The position numbers were made by a program, and so were the translations under genes. 64,000 nt of DNA. It comes from Kineosporia succinea (GTDB lineage Bacteria > Actinomycetota > Actinomycetes > Actinomycetales > Kineosporiaceae). The DNA lies in assembly GCF_030811555.1 (NCBI RefSeq), contig NZ_JAUSQZ010000001.1, forward strand, positions 1,798,001 through 1,862,000, given 5' to 3'. The notes beneath the pieces were generated by a model. That model was not told the DNA's origin. It saw nothing but the letters and a program-made list of their open reading frames with translations, and did not search any database. Positions 9,004-17,180 of the stretch are shown here, one piece after another (position 1 is the first letter of the stretch; each line of letters starts with the position of its first letter).

Positions 9004-9845
9004 CCGCGGCCACCGTGTCCGTCCGCAAGAAGGCCCGGCCCTACTACCTCTCACTCATCGGCCTCGCCATCACCCTGGTGTTCGTGTCGCCGTACGCGGT
9101 GATGCTGCTCGACGCGCTGCGGCCCGCGCACGACGTACTGGCCTCACCGCCGTCGTTCCTGCCGCGCGAGTGGCAGTGGAACACCTTCGGCACCGTGCTG
9201 TCGGACAGCCGGTTCCTGAACTGGCTGAAGACCTCACTGCTGGTGGCGATCTCGTCGACGGCGATCGTGCTGGCGGCGGCGGTTCCGGCGGCCTACTTCA
9301 CGGCGCGCTTCCGGTTCCCCGGGCGCACCGCGTTCCTGCTGGCCGTGCTGGTGACCCAGATGTTCTCGCCGACCTCGCTGGTGGTCGGCCTCTACCGGCA
9401 GTTCTTCGACCTCACGATGGTCAACACCTACGCCTCGATCATCATCACCAACGCGGCGTTCAACCTGGCCTTCGCGATCTGGATCCTGCAGGGGTTCTTC
9501 GCCTCGATCCCGCGTGAGGTGGAGGAGGCCGCGCACCTCGACGGCTGCGGCCGGGCCCGCACCCTCTGGCACGTGATGCTCCCCCTCACCCTCCCCGGGC
9601 TGGTCACGACCGTGATCTTCACCTTCATCGCGGCCTGGAACGAGTACGTGGTGGCCCTGACCCTGATGAGCGACGACTCGAAGAAGCCGCTGACGGTCGG
9701 CATCAACTCCTACGTCACCGGCTATCAGCAGCACTGGGACGAGCTGTTCGCCGCCTCGCTGATCGCGGTGGTGCCGGTCGTCATCCTCTTCGCCCTGATC
9801 GAGAAGCACCTCGTGGGTGGGCTCACGGCCGGTTCGGTGAAGTAG
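9000..9845 (+). CDS. Sugar ABC transporter permease (MalG/UgpE type), 281 aa
   Basis: This is the second channel subunit, with six transmembrane segments and the EAA-loop motif EEAAHLDGCGRARTLWHVML. The C-terminus ends in the family's typical AGSVK. The ATG overlaps the stop of the first permease gene. No ATP-binding subunit follows: the operon ends at a terminator. In actinobacteria such importers usually share one ATPase, MsiK, encoded elsewhere, and this arrangement suggests the same. Confidence 0.92.
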   Translation: MTAATVSVRKKARPYYLSLIGLAITLVFVSPYAVMLLDALRPAHDVLASPPSFLPREWQWNTFGTVLSDSRFLNWLKTSLLVAISSTAIVLAAAVPAAYFTARFRFPGRTAFLLAVLVTQMFSPTSLVVGLYRQFFDLTMVNTYASIIITNAAFNLAFAIWILQGFFASIPREVEEAAHLDGCGRARTLWHVMLPLTLPGLVTTVIFTFIAAWNEYVVALTLMSDDSKKPLTVGINSYVTGYQQHWDELFAASLIAVVPVVILFALIEKHLVGGLTAGSVK

Positions 9846-9858
9846 AGGCCCAGATGAT

Positions 9859-9897
9859 GGACGTGGTGGTCGCCCCGGGAGGGCGGCCACCACGTCC
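9859..9897 (+). terminator. Intrinsic terminator of the sugar importer operon
   Basis: An 11-bp stem, GGACGTGGTGG (9859-9869) with CCACCACGTCC (9887-9897), extended inside by GC pairs; no long T run. Confidence 0.75.
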
Positions 9898-9912
9898 GTT
9901 CGGGTCCGGGAG

Positions 9913-9970
9913 AGGCGAACCTCACTGTTCCGGTCAACAATCTTGACATCGCGTCAGGCGAACCTAATAT
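9913..9970 (+). promoter_or_regulatory. Strong promoter flanked by a 10-bp direct repeat
   Basis: TTGACA (9943-9948), 16 bases and TAATAT (9965-9970) make the best promoter in the window. AGGCGAACCT occurs at 9913-9922 and again at 9956-9965, 43 bp apart, the second copy abutting the -10. The second copy continues AA, so 11 of its 12 bases match one half of the known DtxR/IdeR iron-box consensus; the other half matches poorly. Iron control of the reductase pair is therefore only a hypothesis. Confidence 0.7.
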
Positions 9971-10116
9971 CGAATGCAGCAGCGTAAGACGTTGCAGCCG
10001 CCGTCGTGACACAAGAACGCGACAGGTGAATGTTCCTGCACTGCAGGCACTTCGGGCTGCCCAAAGACGCGCTTCGCGGAACGGGCCGGTGTGCGGGGAC
10101 TGACCATCTCGTCCGT

Positions 10117-10137
10117 GCGGCGTCTGAGAGACGCCGC
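10117..10137 (+). promoter_or_regulatory. Hairpin in the long 5' leader of the FMN reductase gene
   Basis: RNA from the 9943-9970 promoter would carry a leader of about 188 bases. Near its end lies a perfect 9-bp stem, GCGGCGTCT-GAG-AGACGCCGC. A possible 19-codon frame (GTG10091 to TGA10150, last codon Cys) runs through it. No T run follows, so it is not a simple terminator. The remaining leader (9977-10116) shows nothing I recognise. Confidence 0.35.
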
Positions 10138-10164
10138 GCCCGGCTGCTGAAGGATGTGGAACCG

Positions 10165-10692
10165 GTGAAGATCGCCGTGGTCGTGGGCAATCCCAAGCCC
10201 GCTTCACGAACCCTGCGGGTGGCGGAGTCCGTCACCGACGCGATCGAGAAACTGCTGCCCGGTGAGCCCACCGAGCGCCAGGTGATCGATCTGGCCGACT
10301 ACTCCTCGAGACTCTTCGAGTGGCCCGAGCCCACCCTGGCCGAGCTGAACGACGCGGTCGCGGCCAGCGACCTGCTCGTGGTCGCCTCCCCCACCTACAA
10401 GGCCACCTACACCGGCCTGCTCAAGGCCTTCCTCGACCGCTACCCCAGCAACGGGCTGGGTGGCGTGGTGGCCGTGCCGGTGATGACCGGGGCCGCCGCC
10501 GACCACGCGATGGCCACCGAGGTGAACCTGCGCCCGCTGCTCGTCGAGCTGGGCGCCACCGTGCCCAGCCGGGGGCTCTACCTGGTGATGACCCGGATCG
10601 CCGAGCTCGACGCGATCACCTCCGACTGGGCCCGGGCGAACGCGGCCACGCTGGTGCCGGCCCTCACCGGCCGCCTGGGGGTGACCCGGTGA
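10165..10692 (+). CDS. NAD(P)H-dependent FMN reductase, 175 aa
   Basis: This flavodoxin-fold flavin reductase has the N-terminal strand and phosphate-binding loop KIAVVVGNPKPASRT, then VVASPTYKATYTGLLKAFLDR, the family's active-site loop. It resembles SsuE/MsuE-type enzymes that supply reduced flavin to monooxygenases or reduce iron chelates. GTG10165 is chosen because homology begins there and AAGGA lies upstream; an in-frame ATG at 10030 would add 45 residues with no fold. It overlaps the next gene by GTGA, so the two reductases are made together. Confidence 0.88.
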   Translation: MKIAVVVGNPKPASRTLRVAESVTDAIEKLLPGEPTERQVIDLADYSSRLFEWPEPTLAELNDAVAASDLLVVASPTYKATYTGLLKAFLDRYPSNGLGGVVAVPVMTGAAADHAMATEVNLRPLLVELGATVPSRGLYLVMTRIAELDAITSDWARANAATLVPALTGRLGVTR

Positions 10693-11207
10693 GCGACAAC
10701 ACGATCGACTTCGACGCCGCCCAGTTCCGGCGGGTGATCGGCGGCTTCGCGTCCGGCATCGTGGTGGTCACCGCGCTCCACGAGGGCGAGCCGGTCGGGC
10801 TCACCATGCAGTCGTTCTTCAGCCTCTCGCTCGACCCGCCGCTCATCGCCTTCTCGCCGGCGCTGACCTCGACCAGCTACCCGCGCATCCGCGAGGCCGG
10901 GGCGTTCACGGTGAACATCCTGGAGGCGGGCCAGGAGGCTCTCTGCAACCAGTTCGCGCGCAGCGGCGGCGACAAGTGGCGCGGCGTGGCCTGGGAGCCC
11001 GGCACGACCGGGGCGCCGCGACTGGAGGGCGTGCTGGCCACGATCGACTGCGACCTGGAGAACGAGTTCGTGACCGGCGACCACTACCTCACGGTGGGTC
11101 GTGTGCGGTCACTGCACGCCACGCCCGGTCTGCACCCCTTGCTCTACTTCAACGGCACCTACCGGCGTCTGCACCCGCACCAGGAACTCGGGGTCCGCAG
11201 CGCCTGA
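10689..11207 (+). CDS. Flavin reductase family protein (FMN-binding split barrel), 172 aa
   Basis: The sequence follows the HpaC/NtaB-type split-barrel flavin reductases: FRRVIGGFASGIVVVTA at the N-terminus, VGLTMQSFFSLSLDPPLIAF (flavin phosphate-binding), then FTVNILEAGQEALCNQFA. It likely binds FMN or FAD and reduces it with NAD(P)H. Its GTG overlaps the stop of the FMN reductase gene. Two unrelated flavin reductases in one operon, with no monooxygenase alongside, is unusual; the partner oxygenase may lie elsewhere. Confidence 0.88.
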   Translation: MSDNTIDFDAAQFRRVIGGFASGIVVVTALHEGEPVGLTMQSFFSLSLDPPLIAFSPALTSTSYPRIREAGAFTVNILEAGQEALCNQFARSGGDKWRGVAWEPGTTGAPRLEGVLATIDCDLENEFVTGDHYLTVGRVRSLHATPGLHPLLYFNGTYRRLHPHQELGVRSA

Positions 11208-11266
11208 GACGTCCTCGGCGACCGCCCCCACTGACGGGAACGTCCCGGGTCGGGCAGACTGCCCAC

Positions 11267-12520
11267 ATGGAAGAGGACGACGACGAGCTGACCATCCTGG
11301 TGGGCGCCGCTGAGGGTTCGACGGCGCTGGAACGCGACGGCATGCTGCGGCGGCTGGAGGAATCGGTCACGCTGGCCATCGCCGAGTGCACCAACGAGGG
11401 CTACCTCACCAACGGCATGACCGGCGAGGCCGACATCAGCCTGACCGTCGCGGCTCCCGGTCTGGCCGCGGCCGAGGTGCTGAGCCTGGTCGGCGACAGC
11501 GTCGCGGCGCTGATCAACGACCCGGCCAACCCGGGCTGGGGACCGTTCTCGGTCAGCGTCACCGGCGAGTCGGCCGACGTCACCGAGGGCCTCGACGACG
11601 CCCCGGACCTGCAGGTCCTGGACGACTACGACGAGGTCGAGGAACTGCGCCGGCAGCTCGACGGCGACTCCGGCGGCGACCTCGACGTGGAGACCGTGGT
11701 GGTCGTCACCGGTCCCGACGGGCTCAGCCTGACCGGGATCGAGACCAGCCGCGACACCGAGGCGAGCCGCGAGCAGCTGCTGCACAGCGCGAGCGTCCTG
11801 ACCGGGGTCGACCTGGCCCTGCTCACGGCGCTCGACACCGAGAGCGACGACGAGGAGGCCGGGGAGGAAGCGATCACCCAGGCCCGCTTCGTGGCCGGGG
11901 CCCTGTTCCAGGCCTCGGTCGCCGTGGTCGACCAGCTGTTCGTCGACCTGGACACGCTGACCCGCGACGGCGTCACCGAGACCGTGGCCGATGCCCCGGA
12001 GGACGTGTTCTTCGTGCTCGGCGGCCTGCCCGAGCGGTACACCGACCGTTACGACGCGTTGTTCACGCAGCGGCTGATCGTCGCCACGGCCGACGTCACC
12101 CGGCGCTTCACGGCCGGATGGGAGCCGCTGTCGTGCGTGGCCCACGAGCTGGCCCTGCGCCTGCTCCTGGACAACGCCGAGGTGCAGCTCGACCAGGCCG
12201 ACGTGGAGCTCGACGAGGGCTGGCGAGAGGCGATCGAGGCGAACCTGTTCGAGGACTCCGACCACGAGATCCTCTTCGACGCCCCGTCCGAGGACGACGA
12301 CGAGGAGGAGGACGAGGACCTGCAGCTGTCCGAGGACTCCGCGCCGATGGGCTTCGTGCACTGGTTCACGCCGTTCAACGCCGACCGGTCGCTGCCGCCC
12401 TACCTGGTGGAGAGCCTCGAGGAGATCGACGACCTCGAGGACCTCGACGACGAGGAGTCCGAGGACGACGGGCCGGGCGAGGGTGGCCTCGGCCAGCCGC
12501 AGGAGCACCAGCAGCACTGA
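11267..12520 (+). CDS. Highly acidic protein of unknown function, 417 aa
   Basis: I do not recognise this protein. It begins MEEDDDELTILVG and is dominated by Asp/Glu, with acidic runs near the middle and at the C-terminus (SEDDDEEEDEDLQLSEDSA, DDLEDLDDEESEDDG). Between these are hydrophobic, helical stretches (GLAAAEVLSLVGDSVAALI, ARFVAGALFQASVAVVDQLF), so a folded core is likely. There is no signal peptide or membrane helix. CAGACT lies six bases before the ATG and no SD is visible, so a leaderless mRNA is likely. It has its own terminator, shared with the convergent peptidase gene. Confidence 0.75.
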   Translation: MEEDDDELTILVGAAEGSTALERDGMLRRLEESVTLAIAECTNEGYLTNGMTGEADISLTVAAPGLAAAEVLSLVGDSVAALINDPANPGWGPFSVSVTGESADVTEGLDDAPDLQVLDDYDEVEELRRQLDGDSGGDLDVETVVVVTGPDGLSLTGIETSRDTEASREQLLHSASVLTGVDLALLTALDTESDDEEAGEEAITQARFVAGALFQASVAVVDQLFVDLDTLTRDGVTETVADAPEDVFFVLGGLPERYTDRYDALFTQRLIVATADVTRRFTAGWEPLSCVAHELALRLLLDNAEVQLDQADVELDEGWREAIEANLFEDSDHEILFDAPSEDDDEEEDEDLQLSEDSAPMGFVHWFTPFNADRSLPPYLVESLEEIDDLEDLDDEESEDDGPGEGGLGQPQEHQQH

Positions 12521-12539
12521 TCCAGCCTGATCCGGCACG

Positions 12540-12582
12540 GCAGAAGGCCCGGCCCTCCTTTTTCGGGGACCGGGCCTTCTGC
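12540..12582. terminator. Bidirectional terminator between convergent genes
   Basis: A perfect 13-bp stem (12540-12552 with 12570-12582) serves the acidic protein gene on one side and the peptidase gene on the other. Confidence 0.85.
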
Positions 12583-12597
12583 GGTTTCAGGTGATCG

Positions 12598-14217
12598 TCA
12601 GGCGGCGTTCTTGCCGGTGTCCGCCTTGGCCGTGGTGCTGCTGCCGGCCGGGGTCGGCTGCGGCACCGGGGAGCACTGCTTGTCCGAGGTCCGGCCCTTG
12701 ACCCGCTTGGGCAGGGTGCCGTCCTTCAGATAGGCGGCGATGGTGTCGTCGGTGCAGGCGACCCCGTTGAGCGAGCCGGAGTGCGTGGTGCCGTTCTTGC
12801 CCTCGATCAGCACCGACTTCGGGAACCGGCTGCGGACCTCGAGGGCACCCGCGTACGGGGTGGCCGCGTCGTGCGTCTCGGCGATCAGCAGGATGCCGGG
12901 CGCCTTCGACCCGTCGACCTTCACCGCCTTGCCGACCTCGCCGTCCCAGTACAGGCAGGGCGCGTTGAACCAGTTGTTCGACCAGGTCATGAACGGCGCC
13001 TTCTGGTGCGTGGCCCGGGCGTCCTTCTTCCACTTCGCCCAGCTCTTCGGCCACTGCACGTCGGTGCACTGGGTGGCCAGGTAGACCGCGAAGCCGTTGT
13101 CCTCGCCCGGCCCCTGCGGGTTCGAGGAGTCGTAGAGCGCCTTCAGCGTCTTCCAGTCACCGTCGTGCACCCAGCCGGCGAAGGCGTCCGCCGTCTCCTC
13201 CCAGCCGAACACGTAGTACCCGGCGCCGAGGAAGATGTCGGTCCACTCGTCACCGCCGATCTTGCCGCCGGCGGCCTTCTTGTCCAGGGCGTTGAGCTGC
13301 TGGTAGTACAGCTTCTTCACTGCCGCGGCCGTCTTGCCCAGCTTGTAGGTGGCGTTGTTCTTGGCCACCCAGCCGAAGAAGACGTCCATGTTGGCGTCGA
13401 AGGCGATGTCCTGGTCGAGATTCGCCTGGTACCAGACGTTGCGCGGGTCGACCACGCCGTCGAGCACCATCCGGCGCACCCGGGTCGGGTACTGGGTGGC
13501 GTAGACCTGGCCGAGGTAGCTGCCGTACGAGAAGCCGTAGAAGTTGATCTTCTTCTGGCCCAGCGCCTTGCGCAGGACGTCCATGTCCTTGACGTTGTCC
13601 GTGGTCTTCAGGTTGTCGAGCAGCGCGCCACCGGCCTTGGCGCAGTCCTGCGCGTAGCCCTTCGAGCGCTTCAGCCAGACCTTCTCGTCCTTCGTGGTCT
13701 TCGGGACGTACTTCGGCCGGTCGTAGGAGAAGTAGTTGCCGTCGCAGGAGAGCGCGGGCTTGCTCGAGCCGACGCCGCGCGGGTCGAAACCGATCCAGTC
13801 GTAGGCGTCACCGGCGTTGTCGGGCACGTACTGCCCGAGCGACGACAGGGTCAGGCCGGAACCGCCCGGACCACCCGGGTTGACCAGCATGACGCCCTGG
13901 TACTTGGCCTTCTTCACGGTGTGCGAGATCCGTGAGACGGCCAGCTTGATCTTCTTGCCCTTGGGCTTGTCGTAGTCGAGCGGCACCGTCAGGAAGCCGC
14001 ACTTGGCGCCGAGCGACTGCAGGCCGGCGCTCGCGCACTTGCCCCACTTGATCGGCTCGGGGCTGAACGCCACCTGGGTGGGGGCAGGCGCCGCCTGAGC
14101 GACTCCAGTCGTGGAACCGCTCCCGGAACCGGAAGCCTGCGCCACCGAGCCGGTCACCACAGAGGTGGCCACCAGCGCGGCGGAAGCCGCTATCACCACG
14201 ATCTTCTTTTTCACCAT
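12598..14217 (-). CDS. Secreted S33-family peptidase (tripeptidyl aminopeptidase-like), 539 aa
   Basis: A Sec signal peptide (MVKKK then a hydrophobic core, likely cleaved after about residue 28) precedes a Gly/Ser linker. The alpha/beta-hydrolase core has the oxyanion motif NPGGPGGSG (about 113-121) and the nucleophile elbow GFSYG (Ser230). The C-terminal TAP-like region holds the late Asp/His part (AETHDAATPY, GTTHSGS). Streptomyces relatives remove tripeptides from secreted proteins. AGAGGG precedes the ATG. A palindrome-like copy of the operators of the divergent MFS gene lies just upstream, so joint control is possible. Confidence 0.92.
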   Translation of the reverse strand: MVKKKIVVIAASAALVATSVVTGSVAQASGSGSGSTTGVAQAAPAPTQVAFSPEPIKWGKCASAGLQSLGAKCGFLTVPLDYDKPKGKKIKLAVSRISHTVKKAKYQGVMLVNPGGPGGSGLTLSSLGQYVPDNAGDAYDWIGFDPRGVGSSKPALSCDGNYFSYDRPKYVPKTTKDEKVWLKRSKGYAQDCAKAGGALLDNLKTTDNVKDMDVLRKALGQKKINFYGFSYGSYLGQVYATQYPTRVRRMVLDGVVDPRNVWYQANLDQDIAFDANMDVFFGWVAKNNATYKLGKTAAAVKKLYYQQLNALDKKAAGGKIGGDEWTDIFLGAGYYVFGWEETADAFAGWVHDGDWKTLKALYDSSNPQGPGEDNGFAVYLATQCTDVQWPKSWAKWKKDARATHQKAPFMTWSNNWFNAPCLYWDGEVGKAVKVDGSKAPGILLIAETHDAATPYAGALEVRSRFPKSVLIEGKNGTTHSGSLNGVACTDDTIAAYLKDGTLPKRVKGRTSDKQCSPVPQPTPAGSSTTAKADTGKNAA

Positions 14218-14240
14218 CTGCCCTCTTGATCACGATTGAT

Positions 14241-14404
14241 GGAATCTGTATTTCCGCTGAGTGTTCCGGCGTCGTGCCCGATTGGCAATAGATGCTCCCC
14301 CGGCCCTGAGGCATACATCACATCCGGGAGCCAGTCGGGCGGCGAAACGGAATCTGCATTCCGCAGTTCGGTAGTTTGGGACGGCAACGGAATCTCAGTT
14401 CCGT
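14241..14404. promoter_or_regulatory. Repeated palindromic operators between peptidase and MFS genes
   Basis: Two inverted repeats, CGGAATCTGCATTCCG (14348-14363) and ACGGAATCTCAGTTCCGT (14387-14404), start 39-40 bp apart. They flank a plausible -10, TAGTTT (14372-14377), of the MFS gene. A third, degenerate copy, GGAATCTGTATTTCCG (14241-14256), sits 24 bases upstream of the peptidase start. The TetR protein encoded after the MFS gene is the natural candidate to bind them. Confidence 0.65.
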
Positions 14405-14426
14405 CGACCAGCGAACAAGGAGCACG

Positions 14427-15977
14427 ATGCGGTCCGCCGCCGGAATTCCGAGCGCAGAATCCGATCTTGAGAAGTCATGGCCCAGGAGCCCCCGCCGCAC
14501 CGCCCCGGGCGTCACCTTCGCCGTCCTCACCCTCGGGGTCGCGGCGTTCACCCTTCTGCAGTCACTCGTCATCCCGGTGATGACGACCATCCAGCACGAC
14601 CTGGGCACCACCCAGAACGGCGTCACCTGGGTCCTCACCGCCTACCTGCTGTCCGCCTCGGTGGCCACGCCGATCCTCGGCCGGATCGGTGACCTGGCCG
14701 GCAAGGAACGGGTTTTCGTCGCCACCCTGATCGCCCTGGCGGTCGGCTCGCTGCTCTCGGCGCTGGCGCCCAACCTGGCCGTGATGATCGTGGCCCGGGT
14801 GATCCAGGGCCTCGGTGGCGGCGTGCTGCCCCTGGCCTTCGGCATCATCCGCGACGAGTACCCGGCCCACCGGGTGACCGGCGCGGTCGGCAGCCTGGCC
14901 TCACTCAGCGCGGTCGGGGGCGGGCTGGGCCTGGTGCTCGCCGGCCCGATCGTCGACGTGCTGAGCTACCGCTGGCTGTTCTGGATCCCGATGATCATGA
15001 CGGCGATCGCGGCGGTGGCGGCCTGGCGGCTCGTTCCCGCCTCGCCGGTGCGCTCGGCGGGCCGGATCTCCTGGCCGCCCGCCCTGCTGCTGTCGGCCTG
15101 GCTGGTCTGCCTGCTGCTGGCGCTGAGCCAGGGGTCGTCGTGGGGCTGGATCTCACTGCCGGTGCTCGGCCTGATCGCGGCCGCGGCGGCGCTGGCCGCA
15201 CTCTGGGTGCTGGCCGAGACCCGGGCCACCACACCGCTCATCGACATGCGGATGATGCGGCGCCGGCCGGTCTGGACCGCGAACCTGGTGGCACTGCTGC
15301 TCGGGGTGGCGATGTACGCGGTGTTCGGCTTCCTGCCCCAGCTGCTGCAGACCCCCGAGGCCGCGGGCTACGGCTTCGGCGCCGGCATCACGCTCTCCGG
15401 CCTGATGATGGCCCCGCAGTGCATCGTGCAGCTGCCCACCGGCATCCTCTCGGGCAACCTCTCGGCCCGCTTCGGCGGCAAGTGGTTCACCGTCACCGGG
15501 TGCGCCGTGACGATGCTCTCGATGCTGATGTTCGCCTTCGCCCACGACACCGTGCTCCAGATCCTGATCGGCTGCGCCGTCTTCGGATTCGGTATGGGAC
15601 TGGTGTTCTCGGCGATGTCCGGGCTGATCGTGCAGGGGGTGCCGCAGGAGCAGACCGGGGTGGCGAGCGGCATGAACGCCAACATCCGCACGATCGGAGG
15701 GGCGATCGGCTCGGCCGTGATGGCCAGTGTCGTCACCTCGCACGCCGGCCCGGCCGGGTTCCCGGCCGAGTCCGGGTACACGCTCGGTTTCACCCTGCTC
15801 ACAGGAGCTCTCGTGCTGGCCACGCTGGCCGGGCTGCTCATCCCCGACCTGCGCCCGAAGGCGCGGGCCGTGACCACGGCGACCACCACGTCCACCACGG
15901 ACAGCAAAACCCCGGTGGCCACCCCGGAACTCGCCCTGGTGCCGGGCGGTACGCTCGTGGGTGATGAACCGGAGTGA
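14427..15977 (+). CDS. MFS drug exporter, DHA2 (EmrB/QacA) family, 516 aa
   Basis: About fourteen hydrophobic segments are present, starting near residue 27. Motif A reads GRIGDLAGKERVF, and the antiporter motif C region is AVGGGLGLVLAGPIVD. Such proteins expel drugs or metabolites using the proton gradient. AAGGAG (14417-14422) fixes the start at ATG14427. The stop overlaps the start of the following TetR gene, so exporter and regulator are co-transcribed. The C-terminus is a short Thr-rich tail. The exported compound is unknown. Confidence 0.92.
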   Translation: MRSAAGIPSAESDLEKSWPRSPRRTAPGVTFAVLTLGVAAFTLLQSLVIPVMTTIQHDLGTTQNGVTWVLTAYLLSASVATPILGRIGDLAGKERVFVATLIALAVGSLLSALAPNLAVMIVARVIQGLGGGVLPLAFGIIRDEYPAHRVTGAVGSLASLSAVGGGLGLVLAGPIVDVLSYRWLFWIPMIMTAIAAVAAWRLVPASPVRSAGRISWPPALLLSAWLVCLLLALSQGSSWGWISLPVLGLIAAAAALAALWVLAETRATTPLIDMRMMRRRPVWTANLVALLLGVAMYAVFGFLPQLLQTPEAAGYGFGAGITLSGLMMAPQCIVQLPTGILSGNLSARFGGKWFTVTGCAVTMLSMLMFAFAHDTVLQILIGCAVFGFGMGLVFSAMSGLIVQGVPQEQTGVASGMNANIRTIGGAIGSAVMASVVTSHAGPAGFPAESGYTLGFTLLTGALVLATLAGLLIPDLRPKARAVTTATTTSTTDSKTPVATPELALVPGGTLVGDEPE

Positions 15978-16617
15978 CGGCCCGTCTGAGGTGAGCGCCG
16001 TGGGAACGTCTCTGCGCCCGATGCGACGCGACGCGGCGCGCAATCTCCAAGCAGTGCTCACGGCTGCCCGTGAGGTGATCTCCGAGTCCGGCGTCGAGGC
16101 CAGCATGGAGCAGATCGCCTCGCGGGCCGGCGTCGGGGTGGGCACGCTCTACCGGCACTACCCGAACAAGCAGGCGCTGGTCGACGAGCTGGTCCGGATC
16201 ATTCTCGACGAGCTGATCAGCACCGCCCGGGCCGGCCTGGAAGACGAGCGGGGACTCGAGACGTTCTTGCGGGCCTTCGGGCGGTCGCTGGCCCGCCATC
16301 ACGGTTACTCGGCCAAGCTTTTCAGCCCGGGCAACGAGAAGCACCAGCTGCAGCTGAACGCACTGATCGCCGAGCTGCACACGCAGGCCTGCGCGCACGG
16401 CCGGATCTCACCCGATGTCTCGTTCGGCGACGTCCGAGCCCTGATGTGGGCGCTGCGTGGCATCGTGGCGGTCACCGGGCAGAACGCGCCCGACGCCTGG
16501 CAGCGTCATCTCGACCTGCACCTGGCCGCGCTGCGCATCGAGCCGGTGCCGAGCCACCGGCCCTCGATCACCGACGACCAGCTGAAACGTATTGCCGAGG
16601 CGCAGAAGAAGGCCTGA
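15964..16617 (+). CDS. TetR-family transcriptional regulator, 217 aa
   Basis: The N-terminal TetR helix-turn-helix is clear: AREVISESGVEASMEQIA then AGVGVGTLYRHYPNKQALV (about residues 30-70). The C-terminal ligand domain is of the SBI-type. It overlaps the end of the exporter gene and should repress the exporter-regulator operon through the palindromes at 14348-14404, with relief by an exported compound. GTG15961 three bases earlier is an equal alternative start. Confidence 0.92.
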   Translation: MNRSDGPSEVSAVGTSLRPMRRDAARNLQAVLTAAREVISESGVEASMEQIASRAGVGVGTLYRHYPNKQALVDELVRIILDELISTARAGLEDERGLETFLRAFGRSLARHHGYSAKLFSPGNEKHQLQLNALIAELHTQACAHGRISPDVSFGDVRALMWALRGIVAVTGQNAPDAWQRHLDLHLAALRIEPVPSHRPSITDDQLKRIAEAQKKA

Positions 16618-16624
16618 GACAGAA

Positions 16625-16661
16625 ATCGGCCGGCACCCCCGTGCAGGGAGTGCCGGCCGAT
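16625..16661. terminator. Bidirectional terminator, TetR / CheX-like
   Basis: A perfect 12-bp stem, ATCGGCCGGCAC (16625-16636) with its complement at 16650-16661, between two convergent genes. Confidence 0.85.
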
Positions 16662-16664
16662 GTT

Positions 16665-17180
16665 CTAGACGCCTGCGGCGGCGTGCTGGGCCGAACCCGA
16701 GGGCCAGCGGGTCTGGGGATCGGCCGAGTGCAGCGGCATCACCACCAGTTCCACCACGTTGCCGAGCAGGCTCGCACCGGCGCGCACCGCGTCGGGCGAG
16801 TCACCCTCGTGCTCGAACGCCAGCTGCGGCGCGGGCAGCGAGAGCTGACCGTTGTGACACAGCAGCGACTTCACGTTGCCCGCCGCGATGTTGCCGAGTT
16901 CGGCGATCACGTCGAGCATGTCGTCGGGCGCCGGCTCCGCCACCCCGAGCAGGGTGGCCGCGAGCGTGGTGATGAGGTTGCCCTCGGCCCGCACGTCGAC
17001 ACCCAGGAAGGTGCCGTCCTCGGGGTCCTGGATCACCAGGCGGGAGACCGCCAGGCCGACGGCCGCGGGCAGCGGCTCGGGCGTCGGCTCGGCGTGCTCA
17101 CCGAGGACCGAAGCGATCATCTCGACGAGCAGCATCTCCAGATCGGGCTGGGCAGAAGCCAGTTCCTCGGTGTCGATCAT
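16665..17180 (-). CDS. CheX-like chemotaxis protein, 171 aa
   Basis: The central motif ELGNIAAGNVKSLL matches the E-x-x-N signature by which CheC/CheX/FliY phosphatases act on CheY-phosphate. The preceding region (LVIQDPEDGTFLGVDV, TLAATLLGV) fits the CheX domain order. The likely role is dephosphorylating the CheY encoded upstream. Its ATG overlaps the cheR stop, so the two are coupled. The last 25 residues are an Ala/Ser tail. Identification rests on one short motif plus context. Confidence 0.7.
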   Translation of the reverse strand: MIDTEELASAQPDLEMLLVEMIASVLGEHAEPTPEPLPAAVGLAVSRLVIQDPEDGTFLGVDVRAEGNLITTLAATLLGVAEPAPDDMLDVIAELGNIAAGNVKSLLCHNGQLSLPAPQLAFEHEGDSPDAVRAGASLLGNVVELVVMPLHSADPQTRWPSGSAQHAAAGV

